64,000 nt of DNA from Thermoprotei archaeon (GCA_021162845.1 JAGGXX010000018.1:31088-95087), one strand, 5' to 3'; positions 7,326 through 16,404 are shown, counted from the stretch's first letter. Notes: generated from the letters alone by a model not told the origin. Numbers and translations: made by a program.

Positions 7326-9047
7326 ATGGTCGAAGCGGTGATAATAGACGGCTATACTGATGAGCCAGCAGGACTAGGCGTCCCTCCATACCTAGATGCT
7401 ATTCAGAGATACGTCGCGGGGGCTATATGGACCGCAGAGCCGTCATGGGATATAAAGTATTTTACCATAGATGAATTGCGCAATGAGCCCGAAAAGGGGC
7501 TTAAAGTAGCTAACAGGGCTAAGCTTGTAGTCTTCATAGCGGGTACGACGGTTCCAGGCAAGTACCTGGGAGGAAATCCCATAAGCTTTAGAGAACTTAT
7601 AACGTACGCTAAACTGCTAGACAGGCCTCTTAAGATACTCGGGGGGCCAGCGTCTCGCTTTGGCTTCGGGATTGAAGGAGGGAAGGCCGCTATACCGCGT
7701 AGAGCCCTAGAGGAGCTCTTCGACATCGTGGTATATGGCGATGTAGAGAAGGTGGTTTATGAATTATTAATAGAGAGGCTAGCCATAGAGCGCGTGAATC
7801 CGCATGAGGAGTTGAAGCGAACGAGTAAATTACATGAAGAATTCGCAGTACGCGGAGCACACATAATACGGGATCATCCTGAGTATCCAGATCATCTAAT
7901 CCTTGAGATAGAGACCTATAGGGGATGCCCCCGGGCTTTCTATGGGAGAGCCTGTTCCTTCTGCATAGAGAGGCACTATGGCAGGCCAGACTTCAGGCCT
8001 ATCGAGGCCATACTTAAGGAAGTGAAGGCGCTATATGAGCTTGGAGGTAGACATATAAGAATAGGAAGGCAACCCGACATTTACGCTTATATGGCCGAAG
8101 GGATAGGCGAATCAGAATTCCCCAAACCTAACGTAAGGGCGATACGTGAGCTCTTTGAAGGTATAAGAAGAGTCGGGCCCCATCTTGAGACCATACATAT
8201 AGATAACGTAAACCCAGGGACTATAGCCCATTGGCCCAATGAATCGAAGGAGATAACGAAGATCATAGTTAAGAACCATACACCTGGTGACGTGGCAGCT
8301 ATGGGCATAGAGTCCGCGGATCCGAATGTCATAAAGCAGAATAACCTGAAGGTGGAACCTGAGGAGGCCTTACTTGCGATAGAACTTGTTAACGAAGTAG
8401 GGAGGATACGGGGGTGGAATGGATTACCGCACTTATTACCAGGGATCAACTTCGTCTATGGGCTTAAAGGTGAAAGCGAGCGAACCTATGAGCTTAACCT
8501 AGAATTCATGAGAGAGGTCCTCAACAGAGGATTGATGGTCAGGAGGATCAATATAAGGCAGATCATGGTGTTCCCCGGCACGGATATGTGGGACGTAGGA
8601 AATAGGATAATGAAGCGGCACAAGAGGTTGTTCAAGGTATATAAGGAGCGTATGCGTAAAGAGATAGATCTCCCGATGTTGAGGAGGGTAATTCCTTCAG
8701 GCACAGTCCTCAGAAGGGCGTATGTCGAAGCATATGATGTCAGGAAGCGGCTTACATATGCTAGGCAAATGGGGAGCTATCCTGTGTTAATAGCATGTCC
8801 CATGAAATTGCCCTTAAGGGAGTGGAATGATTTCGTAGTGATAGATCACGGCTATAGGAGCGTCACAGGGCTTCCCTATCCGATTCCGATAAATAGATTA
8901 AGTCCTAGACTCTTGACCAGGATACCGGGGATAGGAAGGGGAAAGGCCAGGAAGATACTGATGATGAGGCCTTTTAAGAATGTGAAGGAGATAGTGGAGA
9001 AAGTTGGGCTCGCGCCTGATGAGGCTGAAATGTTCACCATAAAGTGA
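7326..9047 (+). CDS. Radical SAM protein with C-terminal helix-hairpin-helix (COG1031)
   Basis: This is a 573-residue archaeal radical SAM enzyme of unknown substrate. The N-terminal 150 residues look like a Rossmann/B12-binding-like module (GYTDEPAGLGVPPY near the start, ILGGPASRFGFG near 100-112). The Fe-S cysteines are C201, C210 and C213 in CPRAFYGRACSFC, so the usual CxxxCxxC is stretched to C-x8-C-x2-C, a stretched arrangement also known in this family. Downstream are the SAM-binding features HIRIGRQPD and GINFVYGLKGE. The C terminus ends in an HhH motif (RIPGIGRGKARKIL, about 527-540) that could bind nucleic acid. RNA modification is a reasonable guess but is inference. Confidence 0.85.
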   Translation: MVEAVIIDGYTDEPAGLGVPPYLDAIQRYVAGAIWTAEPSWDIKYFTIDELRNEPEKGLKVANRAKLVVFIAGTTVPGKYLGGNPISFRELITYAKLLDRPLKILGGPASRFGFGIEGGKAAIPRRALEELFDIVVYGDVEKVVYELLIERLAIERVNPHEELKRTSKLHEEFAVRGAHIIRDHPEYPDHLILEIETYRGCPRAFYGRACSFCIERHYGRPDFRPIEAILKEVKALYELGGRHIRIGRQPDIYAYMAEGIGESEFPKPNVRAIRELFEGIRRVGPHLETIHIDNVNPGTIAHWPNESKEITKIIVKNHTPGDVAAMGIESADPNVIKQNNLKVEPEEALLAIELVNEVGRIRGWNGLPHLLPGINFVYGLKGESERTYELNLEFMREVLNRGLMVRRINIRQIMVFPGTDMWDVGNRIMKRHKRLFKVYKERMRKEIDLPMLRRVIPSGTVLRRAYVEAYDVRKRLTYARQMGSYPVLIACPMKLPLREWNDFVVIDHGYRSVTGLPYPIPINRLSPRLLTRIPGIGRGKARKILMMRPFKNVKEIVEKVGLAPDEAEMFTIK

Positions 9048-9095
9048 TTTTAGCTAAGTTAAGCTTATTTGGTACGAGCTGTAAGTAAGTTTACA

Positions 9096-9190
9096 GGCCC
9101 CGTAGCTCAGCATGGATAGAGCACGGGCCTTCTATAGCACGGGCTGAAGAGAGCCCGGGGTCCCGGGTTCGAATCCCGGCGGGGCCGCCA
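9096..9190 (+). tRNA. tRNA-Arg(UCU) with a 17-nt intron
   Basis: The acceptor GGCCCCG pairs with CGGGGCC, discriminator G, CCA encoded at 9188-9190. Anticodon TCT is at 9131-9133 in the loop CUUCUAA. The intron at 9135-9151 follows position 37 and makes a textbook bulge-helix-bulge: exon CUUC pairs with intron GAAG, with 3-nt bulges cut as UA/U and AG/A. The T-arm is CCGGG-TTCGAAT-CCCGG. A TATA-like TTAAGCTTATTT lies about 26-36 bases upstream. Confidence 0.95.
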
Positions 9191-9362
9191 CATATCAACC
9201 TAAGAGACGGATATAGCCCCGGTTATAGCTTTTCTGAAAGCGAAACCTAGAAATCCGACTTTTCGAAGCGCTTTAAGAAATATGGGGTCGCTATTCTCAC
9301 TTATTTCCACTATGAATGAGGATTAGTAGTCAGGGAGGAGAAATAACCCTTAACGACCTCTT

Positions 9363-10070
9363 TTAGATGAGCTTTTTTAGTACGTCCTTAAGAACGGGAG
9401 CATAGAGCTCTTGTACGTTAATTACATAGGCTGAGGGAAAATAGGGAATTGCCATTCTCGCCAAATCTACTATCCTTTTAGCCTTAGATATCACAACTAT
9501 GTCACTTGACGCTACTAAGATACCCAAGGTGGCTACCGTGGTGTTAGGCTTTTTCGAGAGCATTACATCACCTTGAATATTTAAGGACTTCATGACCTCT
9601 CTAGTTCGCATTGCTAGCTTTCCACTATGGCTTATCGGTGCATCATATACCACAAAGACCTGACGAGGCCTAAGGGAGGATATTATCCTGAATAATAGAC
9701 CTAATGCCTTGAAGGTAATATCCGTTATCTTATACTTCCTGAACGAGGTATAGATGTCACGTATAATGCCGTCATCGCAGAGTAACAGCGGATCCCCTCT
9801 AATGAGACTTTCTAGTGTTATCAGGACATTAAAGCCGTCCACCGAGAGGACTTCGTCCTTGATACAACTGGAATCCTTCGCGAGCTTGAATTTAACCATT
9901 CTTATCTCATCTTCCGTATGGAGGGATCTCAGAAGCAAGGATCTCTCGGGTTTGGAAAGGGGATACTTCCTAGCGACTATGTCTAGCGCTATTGATTTAG
10001 GGTAGCCCCTATACAGGAGGTATTTCATATCAGCTAAGGGTTGACGAAGCCTTTCAAGCGAGAAGTCCAT
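9363..10070 (-). CDS. DUF434-family protein
   Basis: This conserved archaeal protein of unknown function has 235 residues. The N-terminal 75 residues form a small helical DUF434-like region (RLRQPLADMKYLLYRGYPKS, YPLSKPER). The rest has the alternating strand/helix pattern of a nuclease-like Rossmann fold, with VDGFNVLITLES (about 78-89), DDGIIRDI and VFVVYDAPISHSG (about 139-151). The acidic residues D79, D103 and D145 resemble a PIN/NYN-type metal centre, but that is inference. The gene starts six bases after the alaS stop, so it ends the secE-alaS transcript; this linkage suggests a role in RNA or translation. Confidence 0.7.
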   Translation of the reverse strand: MDFSLERLRQPLADMKYLLYRGYPKSIALDIVARKYPLSKPERSLLLRSLHTEDEIRMVKFKLAKDSSCIKDEVLSVDGFNVLITLESLIRGDPLLLCDDGIIRDIYTSFRKYKITDITFKALGLLFRIISSLRPRQVFVVYDAPISHSGKLAMRTREVMKSLNIQGDVMLSKKPNTTVATLGILVASSDIVVISKAKRIVDLARMAIPYFPSAYVINVQELYAPVLKDVLKKLI

Positions 10071-10076
10071 TTCCGA

Positions 10077-12836
10077 TCATCGATCAGAAGGCAGGGTCTT
10101 GAAGATTAGACTATGTGCAATTTCTAAAGCTTCATCTAGTCTATCTATGTCGGTGCCTCCTCCTTGAGCGAAAACCTCAGTACCTCCCCCGCTTCCACCC
10201 AGAACACGGGAGACCTTGAAAGCCATATCACGAGCGGAGATGCCCAGTCTTCTTGCCTTCTGCCCTATCTTGACTACCACGAATGCCGATCTTCCGCCCT
10301 CTGTTCCGATAAGCACGACCAGGAAACTTGGGTCCTGAGAGGTTATGTTTTCCGCAATTTTAATGGCATCATCCCTAGTGCCATCGAACTTACCTAGGAC
10401 AACTTTAATGCCCTCTAAGGTTTTGGCTTCGCTCATTAATTTCTTACTTAGGAGGAGCACGCGTTCCCTCTTAAGCGACTCGACTTCCTTACGTAATACC
10501 TTAACTCGCTGTCTCAGTTTGTCTACCGCTCTAACTAGACCTTCTCTTGGTGCATTGAGCATATCGGATAAGGCCTTTAGTACATCCTCTTCCTCGTATA
10601 TTCGCTTCAAGGCCGCATCACCTACGCTAAATTCGAGCCTCACTACGCCATCCTGTATGCGCTCAGATCTGATTATCTTAATTAACCCTATTTCTCCCGT
10701 TGTACGACAATGCGTACCTCCACATGCCTCTACATCCCAGTCCTCGATCTCGACAATACGGATACGTCTTCCTGGAACTACTCCTCCTTGATATAGCGTG
10801 AAACCGTATTTAGCCTCGGCTTTCTCTCGATCCAAGATGCGTGTTTTAACGGACCTGTTCTCCATTACCACGCGATTAGCCAATAGCTCGATGTTTCTAA
10901 GCTCGGTTAATGTAAGGCTCTTGTAATGGGTTATGTCTAAGTGACTCCTCTCAACTCCCTTACTGGCACCTGCCTGCCATACATGTGGCCCAAGCACTTT
11001 GCGTGCTGCACCTATCAATATGTGAGTAGCGGTATGATTTCTCATCAATGCACGTCGTCGTACGCTATCTATATGTCCTTTGACTTCTTCACCACCTCGT
11101 AAGGGCACACGAGTCTTGGTTATATGGACTATTACCTTCCCTACCTTTTGGACATCAAGCACTTCCACTTTGCTTCCATCTGGCAAGATCAAATAGCCTC
11201 GGTCAGCTGGTTGCCCGCCACCCTCAGGATAGAAAAGGGTTCTATCCAGGATCACGTACCTCCCATTGATGACCCGAAGAACCCGTGCAAGGAAGTCTGT
11301 GGCATACTGATCCTCATAATATAAAGGGATAGTAGGAGGCAGATCCTCTAAGGAGAGCTCAGGGATCTCTAGCTTAGTCTTTTTAGGTTTAGACTTAGCC
11401 GCTTGATGGCGCTCAGCTAATCTTGTGTAGAAATCCTCTGGGATCTCTACAGACATGCCCAGACCTTCACATACCTCCTTAACTACTATGGGATCTAAGC
11501 CGTGGGAATCATAGAGCTCGATAAGGTCTTCGATAGGCAGCTCCTTAACGCCCTTACTTAAGAGCCTTGATGCTCGCCTCTTGACGAGCTCCCTTCCCTT
11601 TCTTAAGGTAGTCTTAAAGCGTTTCTCCTCTATATTAATAATATCAAGGATCACATCTTCAACTTCCTTTAACTCGGGAAAATCCCTGTCTAAGTATTTA
11701 AGCTGTATAGCCATTATCTCGGCTAGAGGACATTCTAAACCTAAAGCCATTATGGACCTCAGGGATCTCCTTATCAAAAGACGAGCCAAGTACCCGGCGC
11801 CGACATTAGATGGGACTACACCGTCATGAAGCATGAAGGATAGCGTGCGCGTGTGATCCGCTAAGATGTAGACGTTTTCAAGCGGTGTAAGAAGGGCTTC
11901 AAGTTCTCCTAAACTCAAACCTACTTCATCAGCTACACGCTTTCGAAAGCCCACGAGACCTATACGTTTAACATCGAACTTACCGGCTATACGCGCAACG
12001 CTTATGAGAATTTTGTCATCAACCTTCTCTAAGTCGGCCATAGCTGAAAGACTATCGATGAATTGAGGGAAAATGGCATCGTATACTGTAGGCGTGCCTT
12101 TCGTTAGCCAAACTATCCTCTCAAGACCGTAGCCTGTATCGACTATCTTATTTTTCATCTCGATGAGCTTATCATCAGTGGTCCTGTAATGCATAAACAC
12201 TAGGGTAGCGACCTCTAGGCCTTCGACTAAAACCTCAAAGTCCTCCCCTGCGTTGCCTCCACCAGACCACCAGTCCTCCTTGAAAGTTATAGCTTCAGGA
12301 GGTACTCCTAATTCCTCAGTAAAGAAGTCAAAGGCAAGCTGCACTGTTTCATCAATCCAGTAAACGTTTTTCTCTGGATAATTGAAGGCATGATGTGCCA
12401 TCATCTCAAATTCAGTGAGGTGGCGACCACTTCTGCCGACGTTATCCACATCCGTTAAACGTATGCAGGGCTGCGAGATCGTTAGGGGATTAGCTGGCGG
12501 AGGCACTACACCTTCGGTGACCCACGGCTGAAAATTATATATGGATGCTCCTACGAGATATACGTCATCACGCCACCTAGCTACTACTGGATATCGCTTT
12601 ACGCGGGTATGCCCGCGTTCTTCCATGAAGCTCAGGAAGCACTCTCGAACCTGATCCATGGAGAGGTTTTTCCTCGTGGTAGGAGGGTTACCTAAGAAGG
12701 TATAATCTACACAGGGCTGATCTCCACAGAACTCGCGATCGGGATCGAGAGTCCAAAAATATGCGCCGCAATTCCTACAACGCTTTCTTATGAAGCCATG
12801 TTCCATGAACAATTTAGTCCTCAGACTAATTGCCAT
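10077..12836 (-). CDS. alaS: Alanyl-tRNA synthetase
   Basis: This class II synthetase charges tRNA-Ala and edits mischarged Ser and Gly. At 919 residues it has the archaeal-type N-terminal zinc element (RKRCRNCGAYFW...CGDQPC, about 18-40), the catalytic core (SGRHLTEFEMMAHHAFNYPE; GYGLERIVWL), an editing domain with HTATH (about 600-604) and the CGGTHC zinc motif (about 706-711). A coiled-coil and C-Ala region ends in a glycine-rich segment containing GSGGGTEVFAQ. The gene follows rpl12 by 12 bases in the secE-spt5-L11-L1-L10-L12 string, so it is probably co-expressed with ribosomal proteins. Confidence 0.96.
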   Translation of the reverse strand: MAISLRTKLFMEHGFIRKRCRNCGAYFWTLDPDREFCGDQPCVDYTFLGNPPTTRKNLSMDQVRECFLSFMEERGHTRVKRYPVVARWRDDVYLVGASIYNFQPWVTEGVVPPPANPLTISQPCIRLTDVDNVGRSGRHLTEFEMMAHHAFNYPEKNVYWIDETVQLAFDFFTEELGVPPEAITFKEDWWSGGGNAGEDFEVLVEGLEVATLVFMHYRTTDDKLIEMKNKIVDTGYGLERIVWLTKGTPTVYDAIFPQFIDSLSAMADLEKVDDKILISVARIAGKFDVKRIGLVGFRKRVADEVGLSLGELEALLTPLENVYILADHTRTLSFMLHDGVVPSNVGAGYLARLLIRRSLRSIMALGLECPLAEIMAIQLKYLDRDFPELKEVEDVILDIINIEEKRFKTTLRKGRELVKRRASRLLSKGVKELPIEDLIELYDSHGLDPIVVKEVCEGLGMSVEIPEDFYTRLAERHQAAKSKPKKTKLEIPELSLEDLPPTIPLYYEDQYATDFLARVLRVINGRYVILDRTLFYPEGGGQPADRGYLILPDGSKVEVLDVQKVGKVIVHITKTRVPLRGGEEVKGHIDSVRRRALMRNHTATHILIGAARKVLGPHVWQAGASKGVERSHLDITHYKSLTLTELRNIELLANRVVMENRSVKTRILDREKAEAKYGFTLYQGGVVPGRRIRIVEIEDWDVEACGGTHCRTTGEIGLIKIIRSERIQDGVVRLEFSVGDAALKRIYEEEDVLKALSDMLNAPREGLVRAVDKLRQRVKVLRKEVESLKRERVLLLSKKLMSEAKTLEGIKVVLGKFDGTRDDAIKIAENITSQDPSFLVVLIGTEGGRSAFVVVKIGQKARRLGISARDMAFKVSRVLGGSGGGTEVFAQGGGTDIDRLDEALEIAHSLIFKTLPSDR

Positions 12837-12848
12837 CGTTGAACCCTT

Positions 12849-13175
12849 CTATCCAAAGAGACCTGCTAACCCAGCAGCGATCTCCTCTTCGCTAGCTTCC
12901 TCTTCCTTCTTTTCCTCTTCTTCCTTCTTCTCCTCTTCTTCGGCGCCTGCAGGAGCCTTAGCAGCAGCGGGAGCAGCGGCGGCAGGAGCAGCTACGGGTA
13001 CCGCAGCGGATTTGATGACCTCATCGATATTCACTTCCTTCAATGCCGCCACCAGGGCCTTGATACGCACTTCATCGACGCTTATCCCTGCTGCCTCTAA
13101 GACCTTCTTCAGACTTTCCTCCGAGACCTGCTTCCCAGCGTGGTGTAACAATAAGCTAGCATATATGTACTCCAT
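12849..13175 (-). CDS. rpl12: Ribosomal protein L12 (P1-like)
   Basis: This acidic stalk protein of the large subunit recruits translation factors. Of its 108 residues, the N-terminal helical dimerisation domain ([27 protein letters not shown]) leads into an Ala/Pro hinge (about 62-78), then a Glu/Lys-rich linker, and ends with the factor-binding tail AAGLAGLFG. The same tail closes the L10 protein just upstream (GLASLFG), as expected for P0 and P1. A GGGGGTGC ribosome site lies seven bases before the ATG. Confidence 0.97.
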   Translation of the reverse strand: MEYIYASLLLHHAGKQVSEESLKKVLEAAGISVDEVRIKALVAALKEVNIDEVIKSAAVPVAAPAAAAPAAAKAPAGAEEEEKKEEEEKKEEEASEEEIAAGLAGLFG

Positions 13176-13228
13176 ACGATTGCACCCCCAACCCCTAACT
13201 TATTTTATATTACTTAAATTTTCCTTTC

Positions 13229-14245
13229 CTATCCAAATAAGCTTGCGAGACCTTCAGCGAGCCCTTCTTCGGTGCTTTCCTCTTCCTTTTCTTCCTCCTC
13301 TTCCCTCTTTTCCGGCTCCTCTTCGCTCACTGCCTCTCTCTCGGCTACCTCAAAGCCTAATTCAGGATGGCTAGGTGCAACCAGATTTACGATGGCGTTC
13401 GCCTCAGCTAGCGCCCTCGCCATTATATAGGTTATCGTCTCCTTAGTGGGTATGACCATGCTTACAGCTAGAGCTATGGCCTTAGTATGGGCATCTATTA
13501 GCATGACGTCAATTAGCTCCTTAACGGGATAAGCGATGCCCAGAGCTAGTTTTACGGCATCCAGATGAGCGCGAGATATGTCTTCCTTATATTGATCGAT
13601 GTCAAGGAGGAGGTCGTCTGTAGTTAGGATGTGACCCCTATAATATAGGGCCTTAACTCTCAGACCTACTTCAATGGGCTTTATGTTCAGCCTAGTTAGT
13701 AGATCAGCTAAATCCGTCGGTATTACCTCACCCTTCTTAACCACTACGGTATCCTTAACTACTACTACCGAACCCTCTTCGATTCTTATCGGGACCTTAT
13801 ACTGGTTGAACCTGCTTATTATCGGACCAGGTGAGAAGCCCGTATTCCCAGCGGGAATCACTATATCGTTAGGTGCTATGTCACCACCACGGGCTTCTCG
13901 TGCAACTTTATTACGCTCTAAGAAGAGGCTCAATTCAAAGGGATTAATGTTAGTAAATATGAATATGTTCTGTCCGGTTAGGAACTCCTTTAACTTCTCA
14001 ATTCCCGGTTTTAAGTTAGCGATATCATCTATAGCGCGTTTCATGAGCGTGTTCTTGCTAACGCGCAGAACTGCCATATCCTGTAGTTTTCGTCTAATTT
14101 CGAATATCTGGCTGGAGCCTATCCCGGCTATATCAGCAATGGCTATCACTTCATGTTTGCTTAATAGCTCCTTTAACCTTCGAACCTCTTCTATCTTCCA
14201 CTTAGGTATAGGCCTCTTCTTATGCAGGGCTATACTAGCTGTCAT
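13229..14245 (-). CDS. rpl10: Ribosomal protein L10 (acidic P0)
   Basis: This is the scaffold of the ribosomal stalk; it binds 23S rRNA together with L11 and carries L12 dimers. Length 338 is typical of archaeal P0. The rRNA-binding N-terminal domain contains IADIAGIGSSQIFEIRRKL and RVSKNTLMKRAI (about 37-90). Spine helices for L12 binding occupy about 220-300, and a Glu-rich linker ends in AEGLASLFG. GGTGAT precedes the start. The gene lies six bases after rpl1 and 53 bases before rpl12. Confidence 0.97.
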   Translation of the reverse strand: MTASIALHKKRPIPKWKIEEVRRLKELLSKHEVIAIADIAGIGSSQIFEIRRKLQDMAVLRVSKNTLMKRAIDDIANLKPGIEKLKEFLTGQNIFIFTNINPFELSLFLERNKVAREARGGDIAPNDIVIPAGNTGFSPGPIISRFNQYKVPIRIEEGSVVVVKDTVVVKKGEVIPTDLADLLTRLNIKPIEVGLRVKALYYRGHILTTDDLLLDIDQYKEDISRAHLDAVKLALGIAYPVKELIDVMLIDAHTKAIALAVSMVIPTKETITYIMARALAEANAIVNLVAPSHPELGFEVAEREAVSEEEPEKREEEEEKEEESTEEGLAEGLASLFG

Positions 14246-14251
14246 GTATTA

Positions 14252-14914
14252 TCACCATGGATCCACACTAACGGCTGGACCCATAGATAGCTTGACGTAC
14301 ACTTTCTCTATGTTATAGGGTACTTTATATTTTCTGGAGAGAACTTCAAATACAGCGTCTATATTATAGGCTATCTCCTTACTGTCCATGTCCTCGCTTC
14401 CCACAATACACATCACTTGAGGTTGATTACGGATCCTTATGCGCACGGACCTCTTAAGCCTCTCCAGCAGAGGCGCTACGTTAGCTGTCGGGGGCACTGG
14501 GATGGGCATCTTCCCCCTAGGACCCAAGATTGGACCAAATAGACGGCCTATAAGAGGCATGAGATCTGCTTGGGCCACAAAGAACATGTACTCCTTGGCT
14601 AACTTCCTGACCTCTCGCCTGTTCGAACCTAACTTCTGGACATCATCCCGTGAGAGAACTAAATCCGCTCCTGCGTCCTTGGCCTTAAGGGCCAGATCCC
14701 CCTGAGCTATAACGCAGATTTTTATGTCCTTATTAGGCTTATAAGGAAGAGTGACTATCTCGTTAATCCTATTCTCAGGCTGACGTACATCAACGTCCTT
14801 TAACTTAATGATCAGTTCTACGCTTTGCCTAAAGTTCCTAGGCTTAGCTAATCTCTTCGCCTCCTCAACGGCTTTAGCCACCTTATTTATATTAACAGTG
14901 GGCATTTTACTCAC
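14252..14914 (-). CDS. rpl1: Ribosomal protein L1
   Basis: This protein forms the mobile L1 stalk of the large subunit, which handles E-site tRNA; in archaea it also acts as a translational repressor of its own mRNA. The 220 residues show the family core: NFRQSVELIIKLKDVD (about 24-39), the segment between the two halves of domain I, FGPILGPRGKMPIPVP (about 126-141), and SVRIRIRNQPQVMCIVGSEDM. AGGAGGTGAG precedes the ATG, which overlaps the L11 stop region by eight bases, so L11 and L1 are translationally linked. Confidence 0.97.
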   Translation of the reverse strand: MSKMPTVNINKVAKAVEEAKRLAKPRNFRQSVELIIKLKDVDVRQPENRINEIVTLPYKPNKDIKICVIAQGDLALKAKDAGADLVLSRDDVQKLGSNRREVRKLAKEYMFFVAQADLMPLIGRLFGPILGPRGKMPIPVPPTANVAPLLERLKRSVRIRIRNQPQVMCIVGSEDMDSKEIAYNIDAVFEVLSRKYKVPYNIEKVYVKLSMGPAVSVDPW

Positions 14915-15413
14915 CTCCTAGCTTACTTATGAGCTCATCATATTTGCCTTCATCAACTTCCTTCTGAACCACCTTAGGATGCTTGCCTTCTACGGTTACC
15001 CCCATGCTGACGCATGTACCTAGTACCTCTTTTACAGCTGCCTTTAGCGTTTTTGCCATCATATCAGGCATCTTTATCTTAGCTATTCGTATCACCTGTT
15101 CTACCTTCAGATCACCTATAGCCTTCCTTCCACTCTCACCCGAGCCCTTTTGAACGCCCAATTCACGGAGTATGAGAGCTGCTGTCGTAGGCCTGCCCAC
15201 AGATACCTCAAACTTCTTAGTATCGACGTCTACTGTGACTATCACTGGGACTCGCATACCAGCGAACTCCCGTGTCAGCTCATTTATTTTAGCTACCACA
15301 GCACCTACATTAAGACCTAGAGGACCTAAACTAGGACCTATAGGTGGTCCGGGCGTCGCCCTGCCTCCTTCAACGAGGAACCTAAAGGATTTAGTTCTGG
15401 GCATTATAGACAC
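14907..15413 (-). CDS. rpl11: Ribosomal protein L11
   Basis: L11 sits at the base of the stalk at the GTPase-associated centre. Family signatures are the Pro/Gly-rich N-terminal loop ATPGPPIGPSLGPLGLN (about 19-35) and the rRNA-binding C-terminal domain with GTCVSMGVTVEGKHPK. The longer reading frame starts at a GTG (15413), but the ATG at 15404 (MPRTKSFRF) has a better-placed GGTG site and matches usual L11 N termini. A TATA-like ATTTAAAT at about 15449-15457 suggests an extra promoter inside the secE-alaS string. Confidence 0.97.
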   Translation of the reverse strand: MSIMPRTKSFRFLVEGGRATPGPPIGPSLGPLGLNVGAVVAKINELTREFAGMRVPVIVTVDVDTKKFEVSVGRPTTAALILRELGVQKGSGESGRKAIGDLKVEQVIRIAKIKMPDMMAKTLKAAVKEVLGTCVSMGVTVEGKHPKVVQKEVDEGKYDELISKLGGE

Positions 15414-15461
15414 CGGAAGTAGGCTCGGGTACGTTAGATAAGGGATTCTCAGATTTAAATG

Positions 15462-15920
15462 CTACTTTTGTGCCTTCTCGATTAACTTAACATAGTCGGC
15501 ATTTATAGTAATGGGGAGCGGATAGGGGACTTCTAGTAATTCCACGGTTATCTCTTGATGCGTCCTATCCAGGCGTACTATCTTAGCTCGCATACCTTTC
15601 AGCGGGCCACTAACTACTTCCACGATATCCCCTACGTCTAGGCTTTCTATGACGGGTTTAGGCATTAGAAGACGCTCTATGTCAGATATGTTTACCTTAC
15701 CGTGGATCTTACCTTTTACATGTTTTATACCTGATGTCGCGATATCAACATAATGAGGAGTTGGAGCCTCGATCATGATGAAGCCTCTCACCTCATCCAC
15801 GACAACTATAGACCTTAAGGGTATCTTACGTACTCTTGCCCTGTTTTCGACAAGTAAGGCTACATTCACTTCCTGGCCCATTGTAGTACGAACCGCATAG
15901 ATGTTACTAACGGGTCGCAT
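15462..15920 (-). CDS. spt5: Transcription elongation factor Spt5 (NusG family)
   Basis: Spt5 binds the RNA polymerase clamp and promotes processive elongation. The NGN domain (about 1-85; YAVRTTMGQEVNVALLVENR) is followed by a KOW domain with DVGDIVEVVSGPLKGMRAKI (about 97-116). The start is taken as the ATG at 15920, which overlaps the secE stop as TGATG and allows reinitiation. An in-frame GTG run upstream (to 15929) lengthens it only trivially. Linkage to secE and L11 is the conserved arrangement seen in both bacteria and archaea. Confidence 0.95.
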   Translation of the reverse strand: MRPVSNIYAVRTTMGQEVNVALLVENRARVRKIPLRSIVVVDEVRGFIMIEAPTPHYVDIATSGIKHVKGKIHGKVNISDIERLLMPKPVIESLDVGDIVEVVSGPLKGMRAKIVRLDRTHQEITVELLEVPYPLPITINADYVKLIEKAQK

Positions 15921-16195
15921 CACCACCACCCAACACGCTTACCGTAAGCGTAAGTCATGATTAAGGTCACTATGATAGCAGCCGCTAAGTAAATGGGCAG
16001 TTCGTGGGGAAGGGATATTCTAACCTGTAGAGTTGAAAGTACTACGGAAAGGAATTCTATTATGAAGCCATAAAGGCCTATGGCTATGGTTCCTAGAGAA
16101 CATACTTTAAATATCATCCAGAAGTCGCTCTTCCCAGGCTTAGTGGATAACCTTAGGAGTCGCCGTATGGACTCAGTGAAGCTTCTAACCCCCAT
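15920..16195 (-). CDS. secE: SecE / Sec61-gamma subunit with an extra C-terminal membrane segment
   Basis: SecE is the clamp subunit of the SecYE protein-conducting channel. The family core is clear: an amphipathic helix RSFTESIRRLLRLSTKPG, then one transmembrane helix (FKVCSLGTIAIGLYGFIIEF). Archaeal SecE normally ends soon after this helix. Here about 45 more residues follow with a second hydrophobic stretch (IYLAAAIIVTLIMTYAYG) and the end KRVGWW. An upstream ATG at 16261 would add 22 residues, but a TATA-like AAATATAAG lies at 16245-16253, placing transcription start near 16223 and favouring the ATG at 16195. The gene order secE-spt5-L11 supports the call. Confidence 0.85.
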   Translation of the reverse strand: MGVRSFTESIRRLLRLSTKPGKSDFWMIFKVCSLGTIAIGLYGFIIEFLSVVLSTLQVRISLPHELPIYLAAAIIVTLIMTYAYGKRVGWW

Positions 16196-16244
16196 AGAGC
16201 TCACTTCACTAAAGGTGTTCTCGCATTTCATGCTTAAATGACGT

Positions 16245-16253
16245 CTTATATTT
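16245..16253 (-). promoter_or_regulatory. TATA box for the secE-spt5-L11-L1-L10-L12-alaS string
   Basis: AAATATAAG on the minus strand sits in the 143-base gap after ftsY, the largest gap in this gene string, and implies transcription start near 16223. Confidence 0.5.
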
Positions 16254-16404
16254 ATTTCCATTCATAATGAGCTTCTCGATCGACCCAGCATGCGTAAGCT
16301 TCATAGAGCGAAGATATCTTGAAGGCCAATACTACAAACCTTATTTTCTATCAATGATTCTGGGGAGCATTAATCTATCACCTTGATAAAGAGGGTCTAG
16401 ATCC

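Noticed and set aside
9191..9362. Possible small RNA after tRNA-Arg
   Set aside because: Scattered ATGA and CTGA words are present but do not form the ordered C, D', C', D boxes with normal spacing.
12849..13300. Repeat-like similarity between the ends of L12 and L10
   Set aside because: P0 and P1 stalk proteins normally share this acidic tail and GLFG end; it is not a recent duplication.
12790..13374. Long plus-strand open frame rich in Ser and Ala opposite L12
   Set aside because: It is the reverse complement of the Glu/Lys/Ala-rich L12 and L10 tails, has no ribosome site, and is a coding shadow.
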